Part shown: positions 18,491 through 27,686 of the stretch, in pieces
How positions within the stretch are numbered: position 1 is the first letter of the stretch
Layout of the letters: every line of letters begins with the position of its first letter
Assembly: GCA_001567505.1 (NCBI GenBank)
Contig: LLEU01000058.1
Location: 1-56,558, forward strand
Origin: Acidobacteria bacterium OLB17
GTDB lineage: Bacteria; Acidobacteriota; Blastocatellia; Pyrinomonadales; Pyrinomonadaceae
Length of the DNA stretch: 56,558 nucleotides
Direction: 5' to 3'
Made by a program: the position numbers and the translations under genes
Notes under the pieces: model-generated
Told to the model about the DNA's origin: nothing
The model's database searches: none
The model's input: only the letters and a program-made list of their open reading frames with translations

Positions 18491-18826
18491 CTATTCGGGA
18501 TCGCTGCTCTTTTCTTCTCGGCGGGCGGCCTGCTGGGCGGCGAACTCTTCGGCAGCGACGGCGTTCGGATCGATGCCCTGAGCTTTCATTTCTAGCAGAG
18601 CTTCCACTCCCTCGACGGCCTGCCGCACGCTCTTCATCTCCTGGACCTTATTGTCAGGAACGACGAGGTCGAATTCCTCCTCAAGCTCGAAGATCAGGTT
18701 CAATCCGTCAAGCGAATCGAGCCCGAGCTCTTCGAAGGTCGTGTCCATTGTGATCTCTTCGGGCGGCACCTTCTTAAAGGCCGCAAACACTTTAATAACT
18801 CGTTCGGCAACTGTTCCGTCTGACAT
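18491..18826 (-). CDS. acpP: Acyl carrier protein with C-terminal extension
   Basis: 111 residues; residues 1-80 are a standard ACP with the phosphopantetheine serine at Ser38 in LGLDSLDGLN. A charged Ala/Glu/Arg tail of about 30 residues follows, which ordinary AcpP (about 78 residues) lacks. The start has a GAGAGG Shine-Dalgarno ten bases upstream. It is the first gene of the minus-strand cluster ACP-FabF-LpxL-oxidoreductase. The tail and the dedicated cluster suggest it could be a specialised rather than the general ACP; the symbol is tentative. Confidence 0.85.
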   Translation of the reverse strand: MSDGTVAERVIKVFAAFKKVPPEEITMDTTFEELGLDSLDGLNLIFELEEEFDLVVPDNKVQEMKSVRQAVEGVEALLEMKAQGIDPNAVAAEEFAAQQAARREEKSSDPE

Positions 18827-18956
18827 TGTTCAGGTCCTCTCAAAAAGTGAGCAATTTGCGTCGTCGCACGTGGAGGCAGGCCGAAACCGTCAGGCCGGAA
18901 CTCCTCGTGTCGAACAAAAAGGATACATTTTGTCGCTTGCAAATACCAGAATTAAC

Positions 18957-18962
18957 ATTATA
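18957..18962 (-). promoter_or_regulatory. Candidate -10 element for the ACP-FabF cluster
   Basis: A perfect TATAAT on the minus strand within the 280-bp divergent region between acpP and the desaturase gene. No good -35 is present at 16-18 bp, so the promoter would be activator-dependent or the match is chance. It would leave a leader of about 120 nt. The rest of this intergenic stretch shows nothing I can name. Confidence 0.3.
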
Positions 18963-19106
18963 CGCGACCAATGGACGGCGACTTTCCGAAGCTTACAAAA
19001 CTCTTACAAACCATTGGCTGTCAAGCTGTTACGCTTATACGGTCAAGAAAGAACGGCCCGGCCAAGGGCAAGAAGTACATACGAATTTAGGACTAATTTC
19101 ATCAAC

Positions 19107-19974
19107 GTGGAAAATATTATCGATTTCGAACCTGTCGACCGCAAGAAGATCCACTGGAACACGATATTCTTTGTCGTTCTGTTCCATATCTTTGCCGTCT
19201 GGTCGATCCTTACGATGACGTGGGCGAACGCCGCCGTACTGTTTATTACCTGGTGGGTCGCGGGCAGTTGGGGAATCGGCCTCGGGTATCATCGCCTCTT
19301 CACGCATCGCGGTTTCAAGGCTCCGAGATGGCTCGAGCGTTTTTTTGGCTGTCTGCGGGACGCTTGCGCTTCAATCAGGGCCGATCTCGTGGGTAACGAC
19401 GCACCGCCTGCACCACGCGTTCACCGAGACCGACCGCGATCCACACAGCCCTGTCAACGGTATTTATTGGTCGCATATGGGATGGATCTTCCGCGGCACG
19501 GCGCAGGTGCAGCCGCAGAGCGTTCGCGAACGCTATTCGCCGGACCTGCTCCGCGACCCTTTTCTCGTTTTCGTCGATAAGTATTACTACGTGACGTCGA
19601 TAGTGGTCGGCATCGGCCTTTTTGCGATCGGCGGCTGGCCGATGGTGCTTGCAGGCATCTTTTTGCGGACGGTCATCGGATGGCATTCGACCTGGCTCGT
19701 GAATTCCGCAACTCACCTTTGGGGCAGCCGAAGGTTCGATACTCGCGATACATCGCGGAACAACGCCCTGATCGCCGCGATCACGTTCGGCGAAGGCTGG
19801 CACAATAATCACCACGCGATCCCGCGTTCCGCCCGTCATGGCCTTACTGCCGCGGAAGTTGACGTGAATTGGATCCAGCTTAAGGCTCTTGAAAAGGTCG
19901 GACTCGTAAAGGATCTTTACGGCTATGACCTGAAGGCGGAGGCCGCAAAGGACGCGGTAAAGAAGGCCGCATAA
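19107..19974 (+). pseudogene. Acyl-CoA/fatty acid delta-9 desaturase, frameshifted at a T7 tract
   Basis: Integral-membrane di-iron desaturase that would introduce a double bond into a fatty acyl chain. All three histidine boxes are present but split between frames: HRLFTH in the first part, then HRLHH and HNNHH in the second. The break is at the seven Ts at 19340-19346. Removing one T joins WLERF to LAVCGTLALQSG and gives a normal 288-residue protein. Two paired hydrophobic segments flank the boxes. The start is taken at GTG 19107, with AGGA 14 bp upstream, which is weak. It is divergent from the acpP-fabF cluster, which fits a lipid role. It may be functional if the extra T is a sequencing error. 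Confidence 0.82.
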
Positions 19975-20019
19975 TTAAGACACTCTTCAGGCCTTTTGCT
20001 TCCGCCGCAGACTGATCGG

Positions 20020-20058
20020 GGCGCGCCTTGGCCGTTCGCATTGTAGGCAGGGCGCGCC
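20020..20058. repeat. Pair of GGCGCGCC palindromes
   Basis: Two copies of GGCGCGCCTT at 20020 and 20051 in the 119-bp gap between the desaturase and kinase genes. Each core is self-complementary, so the two can pair to an 8-bp stem with a 23-nt loop, followed shortly by GGTTTTTAC. It may act as a weak terminator for the desaturase transcript; otherwise no function is apparent. Confidence 0.4.
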
Positions 20059-20093
20059 TTTCGAGTTTGACCGGTTTTTACTAACATCAAACA

Positions 20094-20985
20094 ATGCGGC
20101 GCAGGCGGACAACCATCTTCTTCCTGATACTTGGTATCTGCCTGCTTGCGATAACGGTCGCATTGAACGTCAGTTGGATCCTGCTGAATGTTCGCGAGGT
20201 CGCCCTTCTCATAATCGGCATAGTACTTTTTGCCCTGATATTGACGGGGCTAACGCTGAACACGATCTTTCTGCTTCGCGAGATACAACGCAACGAGCAG
20301 CACGATGCGTTCCTGAATGCTGTTACGCACGAGCTAAAAAACGCCGATCGCGTCAATAAAACTTTATCTCGATACTCTCCGTACACGGGATCTTGAGCCC
20401 GAAAAGCGGCGTGAGTTTTACGAGATAATGCACGCTGACAATGAACGGCTGCTTGCGACCGTCCAACAGGTGTTGCTTGCAAGCCGGACCCGCGAGAAGG
20501 GACGAAGGCTCGATCGCGATGAGCTCGACCTTGCCGATGCCGTTTCAGAAGCGATCGAAATGGTCCGGTCGCGGCGAAATCTTGATGACGGCTGCATTCG
20601 GCTGACGACGCCGAAAGAGCGTGTGATCATACTAGGCGATCCGCGCGAGCTGCAGACCGTGTTCACGAACCTTCTTGAGAATGCGGTCAAGTATTCGCCG
20701 GACGAGGTTCGCGTCAGCGTACGGCTCGTCGCAAGCTCAGCAAAGTACGCCGAGGTGTATGTTAGGGACAACGGCATCGGGATCGCCCGCGGCGATCTGA
20801 AGCGCGTGTTCAAGAGGTTCTATCGCTCGAAGAATGTGCGTTCGGCGCCGGCCGTCAAGGGTACGGGCCTCGGCCTTTCGATCGTGCGGGCGATCGTTGA
20901 GAAACACGGTGGCCGCGTGACGGCCGAAAGCCGCGGTGAAGGTCGCGGATCGACATTTCGCGTGAGGCTTCCGCGGCCAAGATAA
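20094..20985 (+). pseudogene. Sensor histidine kinase, frameshifted at an A6 tract
   Basis: Two transmembrane helices (about residues 8-33 and 36-62) with almost no periplasmic loop lead straight into the dimerisation helix with the phospho-acceptor His in AVTHELK. The reading frame then breaks at six As (20336-20341). Dropping one A restores ELKTPIASIKLYLDTL and the full HATPase domain: N-box FTNLLENAVKYS, G1 DNGIGI, G2 GTGLGLS. The corrected length is 296 residues. The missing sensor domain suggests intramembrane sensing or a partner protein. The response regulator starts immediately after the stop, so they form a cognate pair. It is probably functional if the indel is a sequencing artefact. 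Confidence 0.85.
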
Positions 20986-21690
20986 ATGAAAGCGAAGATA
21001 CTAATTGTCGAAGACGAAGAGCATATCGCAACCGGACTCAGATTCAATCTTGAGGCCGAGGGCTATGATGTTGTTTGTGCGACGGACGGCGAACAGGCGA
21101 TCGAGGAGTTCGACCGTGCCGAGTTCGACGCAGCGATCCTCGACGTGATGCTGCCGGGCATCGACGGATTCGAGGTTGCGCGACGTCTCCGCGAAAGGCA
21201 GGATTACACGCCGATCTTGATGCTGACCGCTCTCGGGCAGGCCGAGGACGTGCTCAAAGGCTTTGAGGCCGGCGCCGACGATTATCTTCCAAAGCCCTTC
21301 GACCTGAACATCTTCTTCGCACGCGTGAACGGCCTTATTCGCCGCCGTGATTGGCTCGTCGAGAAAAAGGCCGCAAACACGTCCGTGATCGTCGTGAACG
21401 GGCGAAAAGTTGACCTCGCGGAATTGAAGGTCGAGTTCGATGGCGAGACGACGCCGATCACGATGCTCGAAGCAAAGCTCCTACGTTATTTCGTCGATAA
21501 TCCTGAACGTGCGATCTCCCGCACGGAGATCTTGACCAAAGTCTGGGAGCTTGCCGAAGACACGGACACGCGGGCGATCGACAATTTCGTTGTCCGGCTA
21601 AGGCGTATGATCGGAGACACGGGCGACAAGCCGCGGCTTCTTCAGACCGTTCGCGGCATCGGCTACAGATTCTCGCCTTCAGGCGAATAG
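20986..21690 (+). CDS. Response regulator, OmpR/PhoB family
   Basis: 234 residues: receiver domain with the acidic pair EDE near residue 10, phospho-acceptor Asp53 (AILDVMLPG) and Lys103 (LPKPF), then a winged-helix DNA-binding domain ending in TVRGIGYRFSP. The ATG directly follows the kinase stop codon. It controls unknown targets; the upstream desaturase is a candidate, since membrane fluidity systems often pair a desaturase with a two-component system (DesK-like logic, inference only). Its last 28 bp overlap the convergent nuclease-like gene. Confidence 0.92.
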   Translation: MKAKILIVEDEEHIATGLRFNLEAEGYDVVCATDGEQAIEEFDRAEFDAAILDVMLPGIDGFEVARRLRERQDYTPILMLTALGQAEDVLKGFEAGADDYLPKPFDLNIFFARVNGLIRRRDWLVEKKAANTSVIVVNGRKVDLAELKVEFDGETTPITMLEAKLLRYFVDNPERAISRTEILTKVWELAEDTDTRAIDNFVVRLRRMIGDTGDKPRLLQTVRGIGYRFSPSGE

Positions 21691-23147
21691 CAGATCCGCG
21701 ATACGACCTTTATCTCCCGCCGCCAATCTTCGTGCAGCTCGAAACGCCAAAGCTCGATCTCAGGCGAAATGGCACGCGCGAAGAACTCGAACTCTTGATG
21801 AAAGCTCCAAGCGGGAGCCGCAAGATAGATGATCGCGGGGCGGTCGGCGATCGGCTGGTCGCCGAATAGTTTTGCATCGGCCAAGACACCGCTTCGCCTT
21901 CGGAGCTCGACATTACGCCAATACTCCAACGCCTGAAAGATCATATTGCGGTCGGGCTGTGCCTTCAGCTCGATCACGACGAGGCGGCCGTCGTTCCGGA
22001 TCGCCAAAAGGTCGATCTTCTCGCTTCTGCCGGAGCGAAACTGATGGTAGATGGGCGATAGGCGAAGATTCGCGTCGAGCCGCGTTATGTCCCGGCGAAG
22101 TATCGATTCGAGCCACGATTCCGTATGGCTCCGATAGAATGAATGGCGTTTATTCGGCCCGTCCGGGCTGCGGAACTTACCGAGGTTTTGGACAAGCTTC
22201 TCCATATTTTCCCAGTTTCCGTCCGAGAGCGGATGCTTTTCCGCGCGTCCGACGCCGAACCATGCGGACTCGCGGCCGTAAAGTTTTCGGACGCGTGCGA
22301 ATGGAAGCCCGAGGAATCGCAGCGTGTCGCCTTTTGCGATATGCAGGGCATCGATCTCGCCCGGCGAAAGCGAGCGTATGGCGTCGGCCGCCCGTCCATG
22401 GATCGCGGTCGGAGGGAGCGTGAACGGCTTCGGCCGCTCGCGCCAAAGGTCGGAGCCGCGAAGTGCATCGTGCATTCGAAGAACGGGCCTTTCTTCGCGA
22501 CGGTCGATGCTCGCGATCGAAAGCCGAGCCTTCCAATGGTCGCTGAGCATCGCGTGAAGCCTTCGCAGCGGCGTAAGCCGACGCTTCTCGCACATGATCA
22601 GAAGGTCGTAGATCGGCTTTTTCCGGCGCCCGAGTTTGTCGCTCCAAAGGATCGCCTTGCCGAGGATCGCGGAATGCGTGGCCGTGTTCGTAACGTCGGC
22701 GATCACTGCGAATTCTTGGCGTTGCTTCGTGGTAAGGAGAATGTGCGCGAGGCGGCCGCCCTTTTCGCCCAACGACACGCGCAAGATCTTCGCATTGGCA
22801 AAGTATCCGACGGCGAGTTCCGCCGCATCGTTTGCGGCCTTGAGGCGCGCGGCCTCGATCTCGGCGGCAAGCTGTGCCGCGGGCGTTCGCGGTATGAGTT
22901 TAAGTATCTGCTGGTCGCGTCCGAACGGCCCGGCAACATCGAACGCGATCTCGTCGCCTTCGATCTCGAAGCGATTCACCCGCCAGCGATGTCGGCCGGA
23001 ATCGTCAAGGAAGCCAAGAAAGACGCCCTTCTCGTCCGTCGTCAACTCGATCTCATCACGCGTTAAGGGAAAGCTCCTGCCGCGGCGCCCGACGAGAAGC
23101 CATTCGCTATAATCGGCAAGTTTTGCTATGAGGCGTGCTATTTCCAA
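21663..23147 (-). CDS. PD-(D/E)XK nuclease-like protein of unknown role
   Basis: About 494 residues from a TTG start at 23147, which overlaps the upstream SGNH gene stop by 10 bp; the frame is open to 23192. The N-terminal 300 residues are basic and unrecognised. The C-terminal part carries a PD-(D/E)XK core: Glu in SWLESILRRD, Asp in EKIDLLAI, then VVIELKAQ, with a conserved Gln in MIFQALEYW. This resembles the NucS/DUF91 or Mrr-like catalytic fold. Function could be DNA repair or defence; no methylase or partner defence gene sits beside it. It overlaps the response regulator end by 28 bp. Confidence 0.65.
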   Translation of the reverse strand: MEIARLIAKLADYSEWLLVGRRGRSFPLTRDEIELTTDEKGVFLGFLDDSGRHRWRVNRFEIEGDEIAFDVAGPFGRDQQILKLIPRTPAAQLAAEIEAARLKAANDAAELAVGYFANAKILRVSLGEKGGRLAHILLTTKQRQEFAVIADVTNTATHSAILGKAILWSDKLGRRKKPIYDLLIMCEKRRLTPLRRLHAMLSDHWKARLSIASIDRREERPVLRMHDALRGSDLWRERPKPFTLPPTAIHGRAADAIRSLSPGEIDALHIAKGDTLRFLGLPFARVRKLYGRESAWFGVGRAEKHPLSDGNWENMEKLVQNLGKFRSPDGPNKRHSFYRSHTESWLESILRRDITRLDANLRLSPIYHQFRSGRSEKIDLLAIRNDGRLVVIELKAQPDRNMIFQALEYWRNVELRRRSGVLADAKLFGDQPIADRPAIIYLAAPAWSFHQEFEFFARAISPEIELWRFELHEDWRREIKVVSRICYSPEGENL

Positions 23148-23914
23148 AGTTCGTGGTCGGCGGCGAAGTACTCGATCATCGCTCTCGCCCAACGGTCATA
23201 GCCTTCTTCGGAAGGGTGAATGCCGTCGGCGAAAAAATTCTCGGAATCGATCTCCTTTGGCTGCGGATAGTAAGTTACACCGGCAAGGTCGCGGCTGAAT
23301 TCGCGAATGTTCCGATCGTGCATTTGCGAGAGCTGCCATAGGAGAGACTTTATCGGTTCGGGAAGCGCAGGAGACTCGACGATCATCGGGCAATTCGTGA
23401 TGAAGATCTCCGAGGATGAATTTCGCGTCCTCAGCAGCGATAGTAGTTCGAGCATATCCCGACGCCACTTCCGCGGGCTCGAAAGCTTGAGCACGTCGTT
23501 GCCGCCAAGGCCGAGAAGCACGAAGTCGAACCTTTCTTCGGGCAGGAGCGGTACCAATTCGTCGATCGTCCGGCGAGCTGTGACGCCGTTTCGACCGATA
23601 ACATTCCATCGTACCGGGCGGCCGATCGCATCGCTAAGGTAATATGCGAACCTTCCTGCGAGCGCGTGTTCGTGGTCCCGTGCACCGAGTCCCGCGACGG
23701 TAGATTCGCCAAGCACGAGAAGGCGTGCGGGGTCGTCACCGTCAGGTGCGCCGGCGATCCCGAACTTCGGCCCGGCCGCGTCCGGAAGCACGCCGATCTT
23801 CCAACGCGTGATCTGTCCCTGCAGATACAAGAGCGGCGAGATCGGAACGAGCGCGGCGGCCGCAAGGGCGAATCGTCGTTGAAGCTGTCGCAGAGTTTGG
23901 GTGTCCGTGTCCAT
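23138..23914 (-). CDS. SGNH/GDSL-type esterase or lipase, membrane-anchored
   Basis: About 258 residues from ATG 23914; an in-frame TTG 24 bp upstream is less likely. Hydrophobic residues near the N terminus (FALAAAALVPISPLLYL) form a signal anchor. SGNH blocks: nucleophile Ser in LVLGESTVAG, Gly in WNVIGRNGV, Asn in GLGGNDVL, and Asp/His in FFADGIHPSEEG. It probably deacylates a lipid or glycan at the cell envelope. It shares its stop region with the start of the downstream nuclease-like gene, suggesting co-transcription. Confidence 0.82.
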   Translation of the reverse strand: MDTDTQTLRQLQRRFALAAAALVPISPLLYLQGQITRWKIGVLPDAAGPKFGIAGAPDGDDPARLLVLGESTVAGLGARDHEHALAGRFAYYLSDAIGRPVRWNVIGRNGVTARRTIDELVPLLPEERFDFVLLGLGGNDVLKLSSPRKWRRDMLELLSLLRTRNSSSEIFITNCPMIVESPALPEPIKSLLWQLSQMHDRNIREFSRDLAGVTYYPQPKEIDSENFFADGIHPSEEGYDRWARAMIEYFAADHELWK

Positions 23915-23997
23915 ACGGGGCGATATGTTAAACTTCAAATACTAGCGTTTGTTTGTCAAACACGCCGCTTTTTTGAGCGGCACTAATTTTTTGTCCT

Positions 23998-24426
23998 ATG
24001 GTTGACGGATCGGTATTGCTGCCGCTTGATGAGCTTTTTGAACACTCGCGTGAGGTGCTCGCAGAGCTGCCTTTCGCGAAATTGATGGGGATGAGGCTCG
24101 TCGAGATGAAGCTCGACGAGGCGGTCATCGAGCTGCAGATGCGCGATGACCTGCGCCAGCCGAGCGGCATCCTGCACGGCGGAGCGACCGCGACCTTGAT
24201 CGACACCGCAATGGCATTCGCCGTTCGGACGCGGGTCGAACCGGCAACGGCGACCGCGACGATCGACCTCACTGTCCATTACCTGAGGCCGCATCTCGAA
24301 GGGCCGCTCACCTGCCGGGCGAAGGTCGTCCGTGCAGGCCGAAGGATCTTCAGCGTCTCGGCGGACGTCACGGCCGAGTCGGGCAAGCTTATCGCAACGG
24401 GGCTTTCAACCTATACGATCGTCTAA
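23998..24426 (+). CDS. PaaI-family hotdog thioesterase
   Basis: 142 residues. The hotdog signature [18 protein letters not shown] carries the catalytic Asp of the PaaI family, and [11 protein letters not shown] is the following strand. It hydrolyses an acyl- or aryl-CoA thioester in the cytoplasm; the specific acyl group is unknown. It is followed 11 bp later by the ABC exporter, so the two are likely one transcript. It diverges from the SGNH gene. Confidence 0.85.
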   Translation: MVDGSVLLPLDELFEHSREVLAELPFAKLMGMRLVEMKLDEAVIELQMRDDLRQPSGILHGGATATLIDTAMAFAVRTRVEPATATATIDLTVHYLRPHLEGPLTCRAKVVRAGRRIFSVSADVTAESGKLIATGLSTYTIV

Positions 24427-24437
24427 AACGAGCACGA

Positions 24438-26204
24438 ATGACACCGCTCAGGAAATTTTGGCACTATGTGCGGCCTTACCGCGGCACGATCCTTTTCGGG
24501 ATCGTGTGCATCCTTGTGTCGATGTCGTTCGGCCTTTTGATACCGTATCTCGTCGGCCAGGCGGTCGATGACCTGACGTCCGGCATCACGTGGTACAAGA
24601 TCGCGTATTATCCGCTCCTGATCCTCGGCATCAACGGTGCAAGCGGCATCTTCCTTTTTCTGCAGCGAAGGTTGCTGATAAACACATCGAGGCATATCGA
24701 ATTCGATATGCGGCAGGATTTCTATGCTGCATTGGTCGATCAGTCGCTGAACTATTTTCAGGAAAATCGCGTCGGCGATCTGATGGCTCGTGCGACGAAC
24801 GACCTCGGTGCGATACGGCAGATCCTCGGGCCGATGATCCTCTACACGTTCCAGGCCTTGTTCGCGCTTGCGATCTCGCTGCCGATAATGCTGCATATCT
24901 CGCCGAAGCTGACGCTGATAATGCTGATACCATTGCCGCTTGTCTCGATCACGGTGAAATATCTCGGCGGCCAGATACACAAGCGTTTTGAGAAGATCCA
25001 GGAGTTCTTTGCCGACATCACCGCCCGTGCGCAGGAGAACCTGACGGGCGTCCGCGTCGTGCGGGCTTACGCACAGGAGAAGGCCGAGATCGACCGCTTT
25101 CAGGTGCTGAACCACGAATACGCAGAGCAGAATCTGCGGCTTGTGAAATTTGCCGCCGGAATGCGGCCGCTTCTTTCATTCTTCATCGGGCTTGGTTTTG
25201 TGATAATCGTTGCGGTCGGCGTGCCGATGGCGGCCCGCGGCGAGATCACGGCGGGCGATTTTACGGCCTTCATCCTCTACCTGCAAAGGATGATCTGGTA
25301 CCTTATCGCACTCGGTTATGTAGTGAACCTTTGGCAGCGTGGAACGGCCTCGTTGAAGCGTTTCAATACCGTGCTCGAAGCTGAGCCTTCGATCCGAGAT
25401 GCGGCCGGCACGGCCGCCCAGCCGAACATCGAGGGCGGCATCGAGTTTCGAAATCTTACGTTCGCCTACAATGGCAAGCCCGTCCTCGAGGACATCGACC
25501 TTACTATCCCGAAGGGCGAGACATACGCATTCGTTGGCAAGACCGGCAGCGGAAAATCAACGCTGATGAGCCTCGTACCGAGACTTCTCGACGCCGAAGA
25601 CGGTGCTGTCCGCATTGATGGGCGGCCTATTCGCGAATTCCCGCTAAAGCAGCTTCGCGAGGCCATCGGATTCGTCCCGCAGGAAACATTTCTATTTTCG
25701 GACACCCTTGCGGAGAATATCGCCTTTGGCGTCAACGAGACAAAGCGCGACGGCGACGCCGGCCTCAACGGTGCGATGACTGTCGAGCGTGCCGCCGAGA
25801 TCGCGGCCCTAACGGAAGACATTGCGGAATTCCCGAACGGCTACGAGCAGCTCGTCGGCGAACGCGGCATTACGCTATCAGGCGGCCAAAAGCAGCGAAC
25901 CGCGATCGCCCGTGCGATAATGCGGGAACCGCGGATCCTTATCCTCGACGATTCGCTGTCGGCCGTCGATACGCAGACCGAGGACAAGATACTGAAGAAT
26001 CTTCGCGAGGTTCGGCACGGCAGGACAACGCTCATCGTCTCGCACCGGGTTTCGACCATTAAGGACGCCGATCTGATCTGCGTCCTTGATCACGGGCGGA
26101 TAATCGAACGCGGCACACACGAGGAACTGCTCGCAATGGATGGCGAATACGCCGACCTGTACGAACGTCAACGATTGGAGGAAGAACTGGACGCAGCCGG
26201 TTGA
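24438..26204 (+). CDS. ABC exporter, fused permease and ATPase (MsbA/BmrA type)
   Basis: 588-residue half-transporter that should work as a homodimer in the inner membrane. Six transmembrane helices occupy residues 1-310. The nucleotide-binding domain has Walker [10 protein letters not shown] near 366, Q-loop FVPQETF, signature LSGGQKQR near 480, Walker B ILILDDS near 500 and the SHRVST H-loop. The substrate could be lipid or drug. Neighbours (thioesterase, SGNH esterase) hint at lipid handling, but this is only contextual. Confidence 0.9.
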   Translation: MTPLRKFWHYVRPYRGTILFGIVCILVSMSFGLLIPYLVGQAVDDLTSGITWYKIAYYPLLILGINGASGIFLFLQRRLLINTSRHIEFDMRQDFYAALVDQSLNYFQENRVGDLMARATNDLGAIRQILGPMILYTFQALFALAISLPIMLHISPKLTLIMLIPLPLVSITVKYLGGQIHKRFEKIQEFFADITARAQENLTGVRVVRAYAQEKAEIDRFQVLNHEYAEQNLRLVKFAAGMRPLLSFFIGLGFVIIVAVGVPMAARGEITAGDFTAFILYLQRMIWYLIALGYVVNLWQRGTASLKRFNTVLEAEPSIRDAAGTAAQPNIEGGIEFRNLTFAYNGKPVLEDIDLTIPKGETYAFVGKTGSGKSTLMSLVPRLLDAEDGAVRIDGRPIREFPLKQLREAIGFVPQETFLFSDTLAENIAFGVNETKRDGDAGLNGAMTVERAAEIAALTEDIAEFPNGYEQLVGERGITLSGGQKQRTAIARAIMREPRILILDDSLSAVDTQTEDKILKNLREVRHGRTTLIVSHRVSTIKDADLICVLDHGRIIERGTHEELLAMDGEYADLYERQRLEEELDAAG

Positions 26205-26213
26205 TCGCAACTT

Positions 26214-26669
26214 ATGGATAAGAAACCAAACATCGACGCCCTTCACAGAACAATGTTCGTCATCTGGGGAGCAATGCTCTTTGCTCAATTCTTGTTCCTG
26301 GTCGTCGGATATTCGACGAAACCCGCACTTCTTTTTCTCGACCCCTCAAAACCGGTGCTCGGCGCAGATCCGATGCCCACGATGATCCTGATCGCTCTTG
26401 CCTTCATTATGCTGGTCGGATCATTCGTCGTGAAGAAGAACTTGATCGCGGGTGCGGTCGGGCGACGCGACGTTGCGGCCCTTCAGTCCGCATATGTTGT
26501 CGGAATGGCGATGGCCGAATCCATCTCGCTGATCGGATTGGTCGCGGCCTTCGTCTTCGATTATCAATACTTTGCTGGATTTATCGTACTTGGGATGATC
26601 GCCATCGCTCTGCACTACCCAAAGATGTCGAGCATACTTGCCGCGACCTTCCGCGATAAACTCGAATAA
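26214..26669 (+). CDS. Four-helix inner-membrane protein
   Basis: 151 residues with four hydrophobic segments, at about 14-35, 55-73, 90-110 and 115-135. The small-residue packing (VVGMAMAESISLIGLVAAF) is reminiscent of proteolipid-type F/V-ATPase c subunits, with a Glu in the third helix. It is not a c subunit by length or context. It starts 10 bp after the ABC exporter stop, so it may be an accessory of that exporter. Function unknown. Confidence 0.65.
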   Translation: MDKKPNIDALHRTMFVIWGAMLFAQFLFLVVGYSTKPALLFLDPSKPVLGADPMPTMILIALAFIMLVGSFVVKKNLIAGAVGRRDVAALQSAYVVGMAMAESISLIGLVAAFVFDYQYFAGFIVLGMIAIALHYPKMSSILAATFRDKLE

Positions 26670-26698
26670 AAAAGCCGCCCGGAAACTCTCCGGACGGC
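26668..26698 (-). terminator. Intrinsic terminator of the 3D-domain gene
   Basis: Ten-bp arms GCCGCCCGGA (26674-26683) and TCCGGACGGC (26689-26698) with one mismatch and a 5-nt loop. On the minus strand they are followed by six Ts (26668-26673) that overlap the stop codon of the convergent membrane-protein gene. Confidence 0.75.
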
Positions 26699-26728
26699 CT
26701 CGAAAAAGAATTCGAAAAAACGATCTAA

Positions 26729-27319
26729 CTATTTAAGGAGCGAGACCTGGACGGTTCGCCGCCCGAATCTGCGAGCCTCCGAGCAGCTTGCGACCCAAAT
26801 GTCTATCTCCTTTCCCTTGATGCCGCTGCCTGTATCGGAAACGATGTACGTTCCGCTCCACGGCCCGGCCTGAATAACGACCTTTGAACCAAGCGGTAGA
26901 ATGCGAGGGTCGGCAGCGATCAGCCCGCGTCGGACGCTGTGTCCCATCGCCGTACGCCCCGAAAGGCAGTATGCCGTTGCCGAGAATGAACCGCGGCTAG
27001 TCGCAACTGCTCTGACCGATGCGGTCTTCTTAACAAGTTTCTTTCCCTGGTCGCCTTCGATAGCGGCTGTTTCCGCTTCGTCCGCTTCTATCTCCGTTTG
27101 GCTGTCATCCGCAGCGGCTTTGGCCTTGCCCGCTGCATCCTTTGTTACTACCGTCTTATTAACTTTATCTGTATTGCTCTTATTTAAATTATTTTGTATT
27201 TCCTGCTGCGAAACTTTCGCTGCGGATAGCGGCGTCTCGGTTCGTGTTTGTGCGTAAATAAAGACCACGAACAAACCCGTCACCAAGAGAAGCACGCCTC
27301 CTCGAACGAGATTTCTCAT
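26729..27319 (-). CDS. Secreted 3D-domain cell-wall protein
   Basis: 196 residues: an N-terminal signal anchor (LLLVTGLFVVFIYAQ), then a low-complexity Ala/Lys/Asp/Glu linker to about residue 100. The C-terminal 3D domain follows, with SATAYCLSGRTAMG, GLIAADPRILPLGSKV, the Asp triad region SDTGSGIKGKEIDIWV, and two Cys residues. 3D domains are double-psi beta-barrels related to MltA and resuscitation-promoting factors and act on peptidoglycan. The N-terminal catalytic partner seen in YocH-like proteins is absent. It is monocistronic with its own terminator. Confidence 0.82.
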   Translation of the reverse strand: MRNLVRGGVLLLVTGLFVVFIYAQTRTETPLSAAKVSQQEIQNNLNKSNTDKVNKTVVTKDAAGKAKAAADDSQTEIEADEAETAAIEGDQGKKLVKKTASVRAVATSRGSFSATAYCLSGRTAMGHSVRRGLIAADPRILPLGSKVVIQAGPWSGTYIVSDTGSGIKGKEIDIWVASCSEARRFGRRTVQVSLLK

Positions 27320-27686
27320 TATTCAAACTCCAAAATCAAACCTCGAACCTGAACGAGACCTATTTGAGCGACCTCGCTCGGACTTACAACCCCTCAAAAA
27401 AACCGAGGTGCTGCAGACACAACAGCATCGAAGTTGGTTTTCGGCGGCCAATTCCGCCTGTTTCGCGGCCGATCGCAGCGCACGAACATTTCAAAAGGCT
27501 AGCATCATCAAAACAGGGCAGGCAAGGCGTGAAAAGGGGCAAAATCGGCGGATTTTGTTCAATTCTTGCGAATAAACGTACTTAGCAGAGCAAAAAAATT
27601 GCCAAATTCTGGACTTTGGAGGGTGTTTTCTAGTATATTTTGCACAAAATCGGCTCCTCACCTCAGCGGCCGGTGAACATCAAACT
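27320..27686. other. Intergenic region between the 3D-domain and second PilZ genes
   Basis: 367 bp between divergent genes. The right half is AT-rich with a TAGTATATT stretch near 27632 that could be a -10 for the PilZ gene, but no convincing -35 accompanies it. I see no hairpin or repeat here. Confidence 0.35.
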
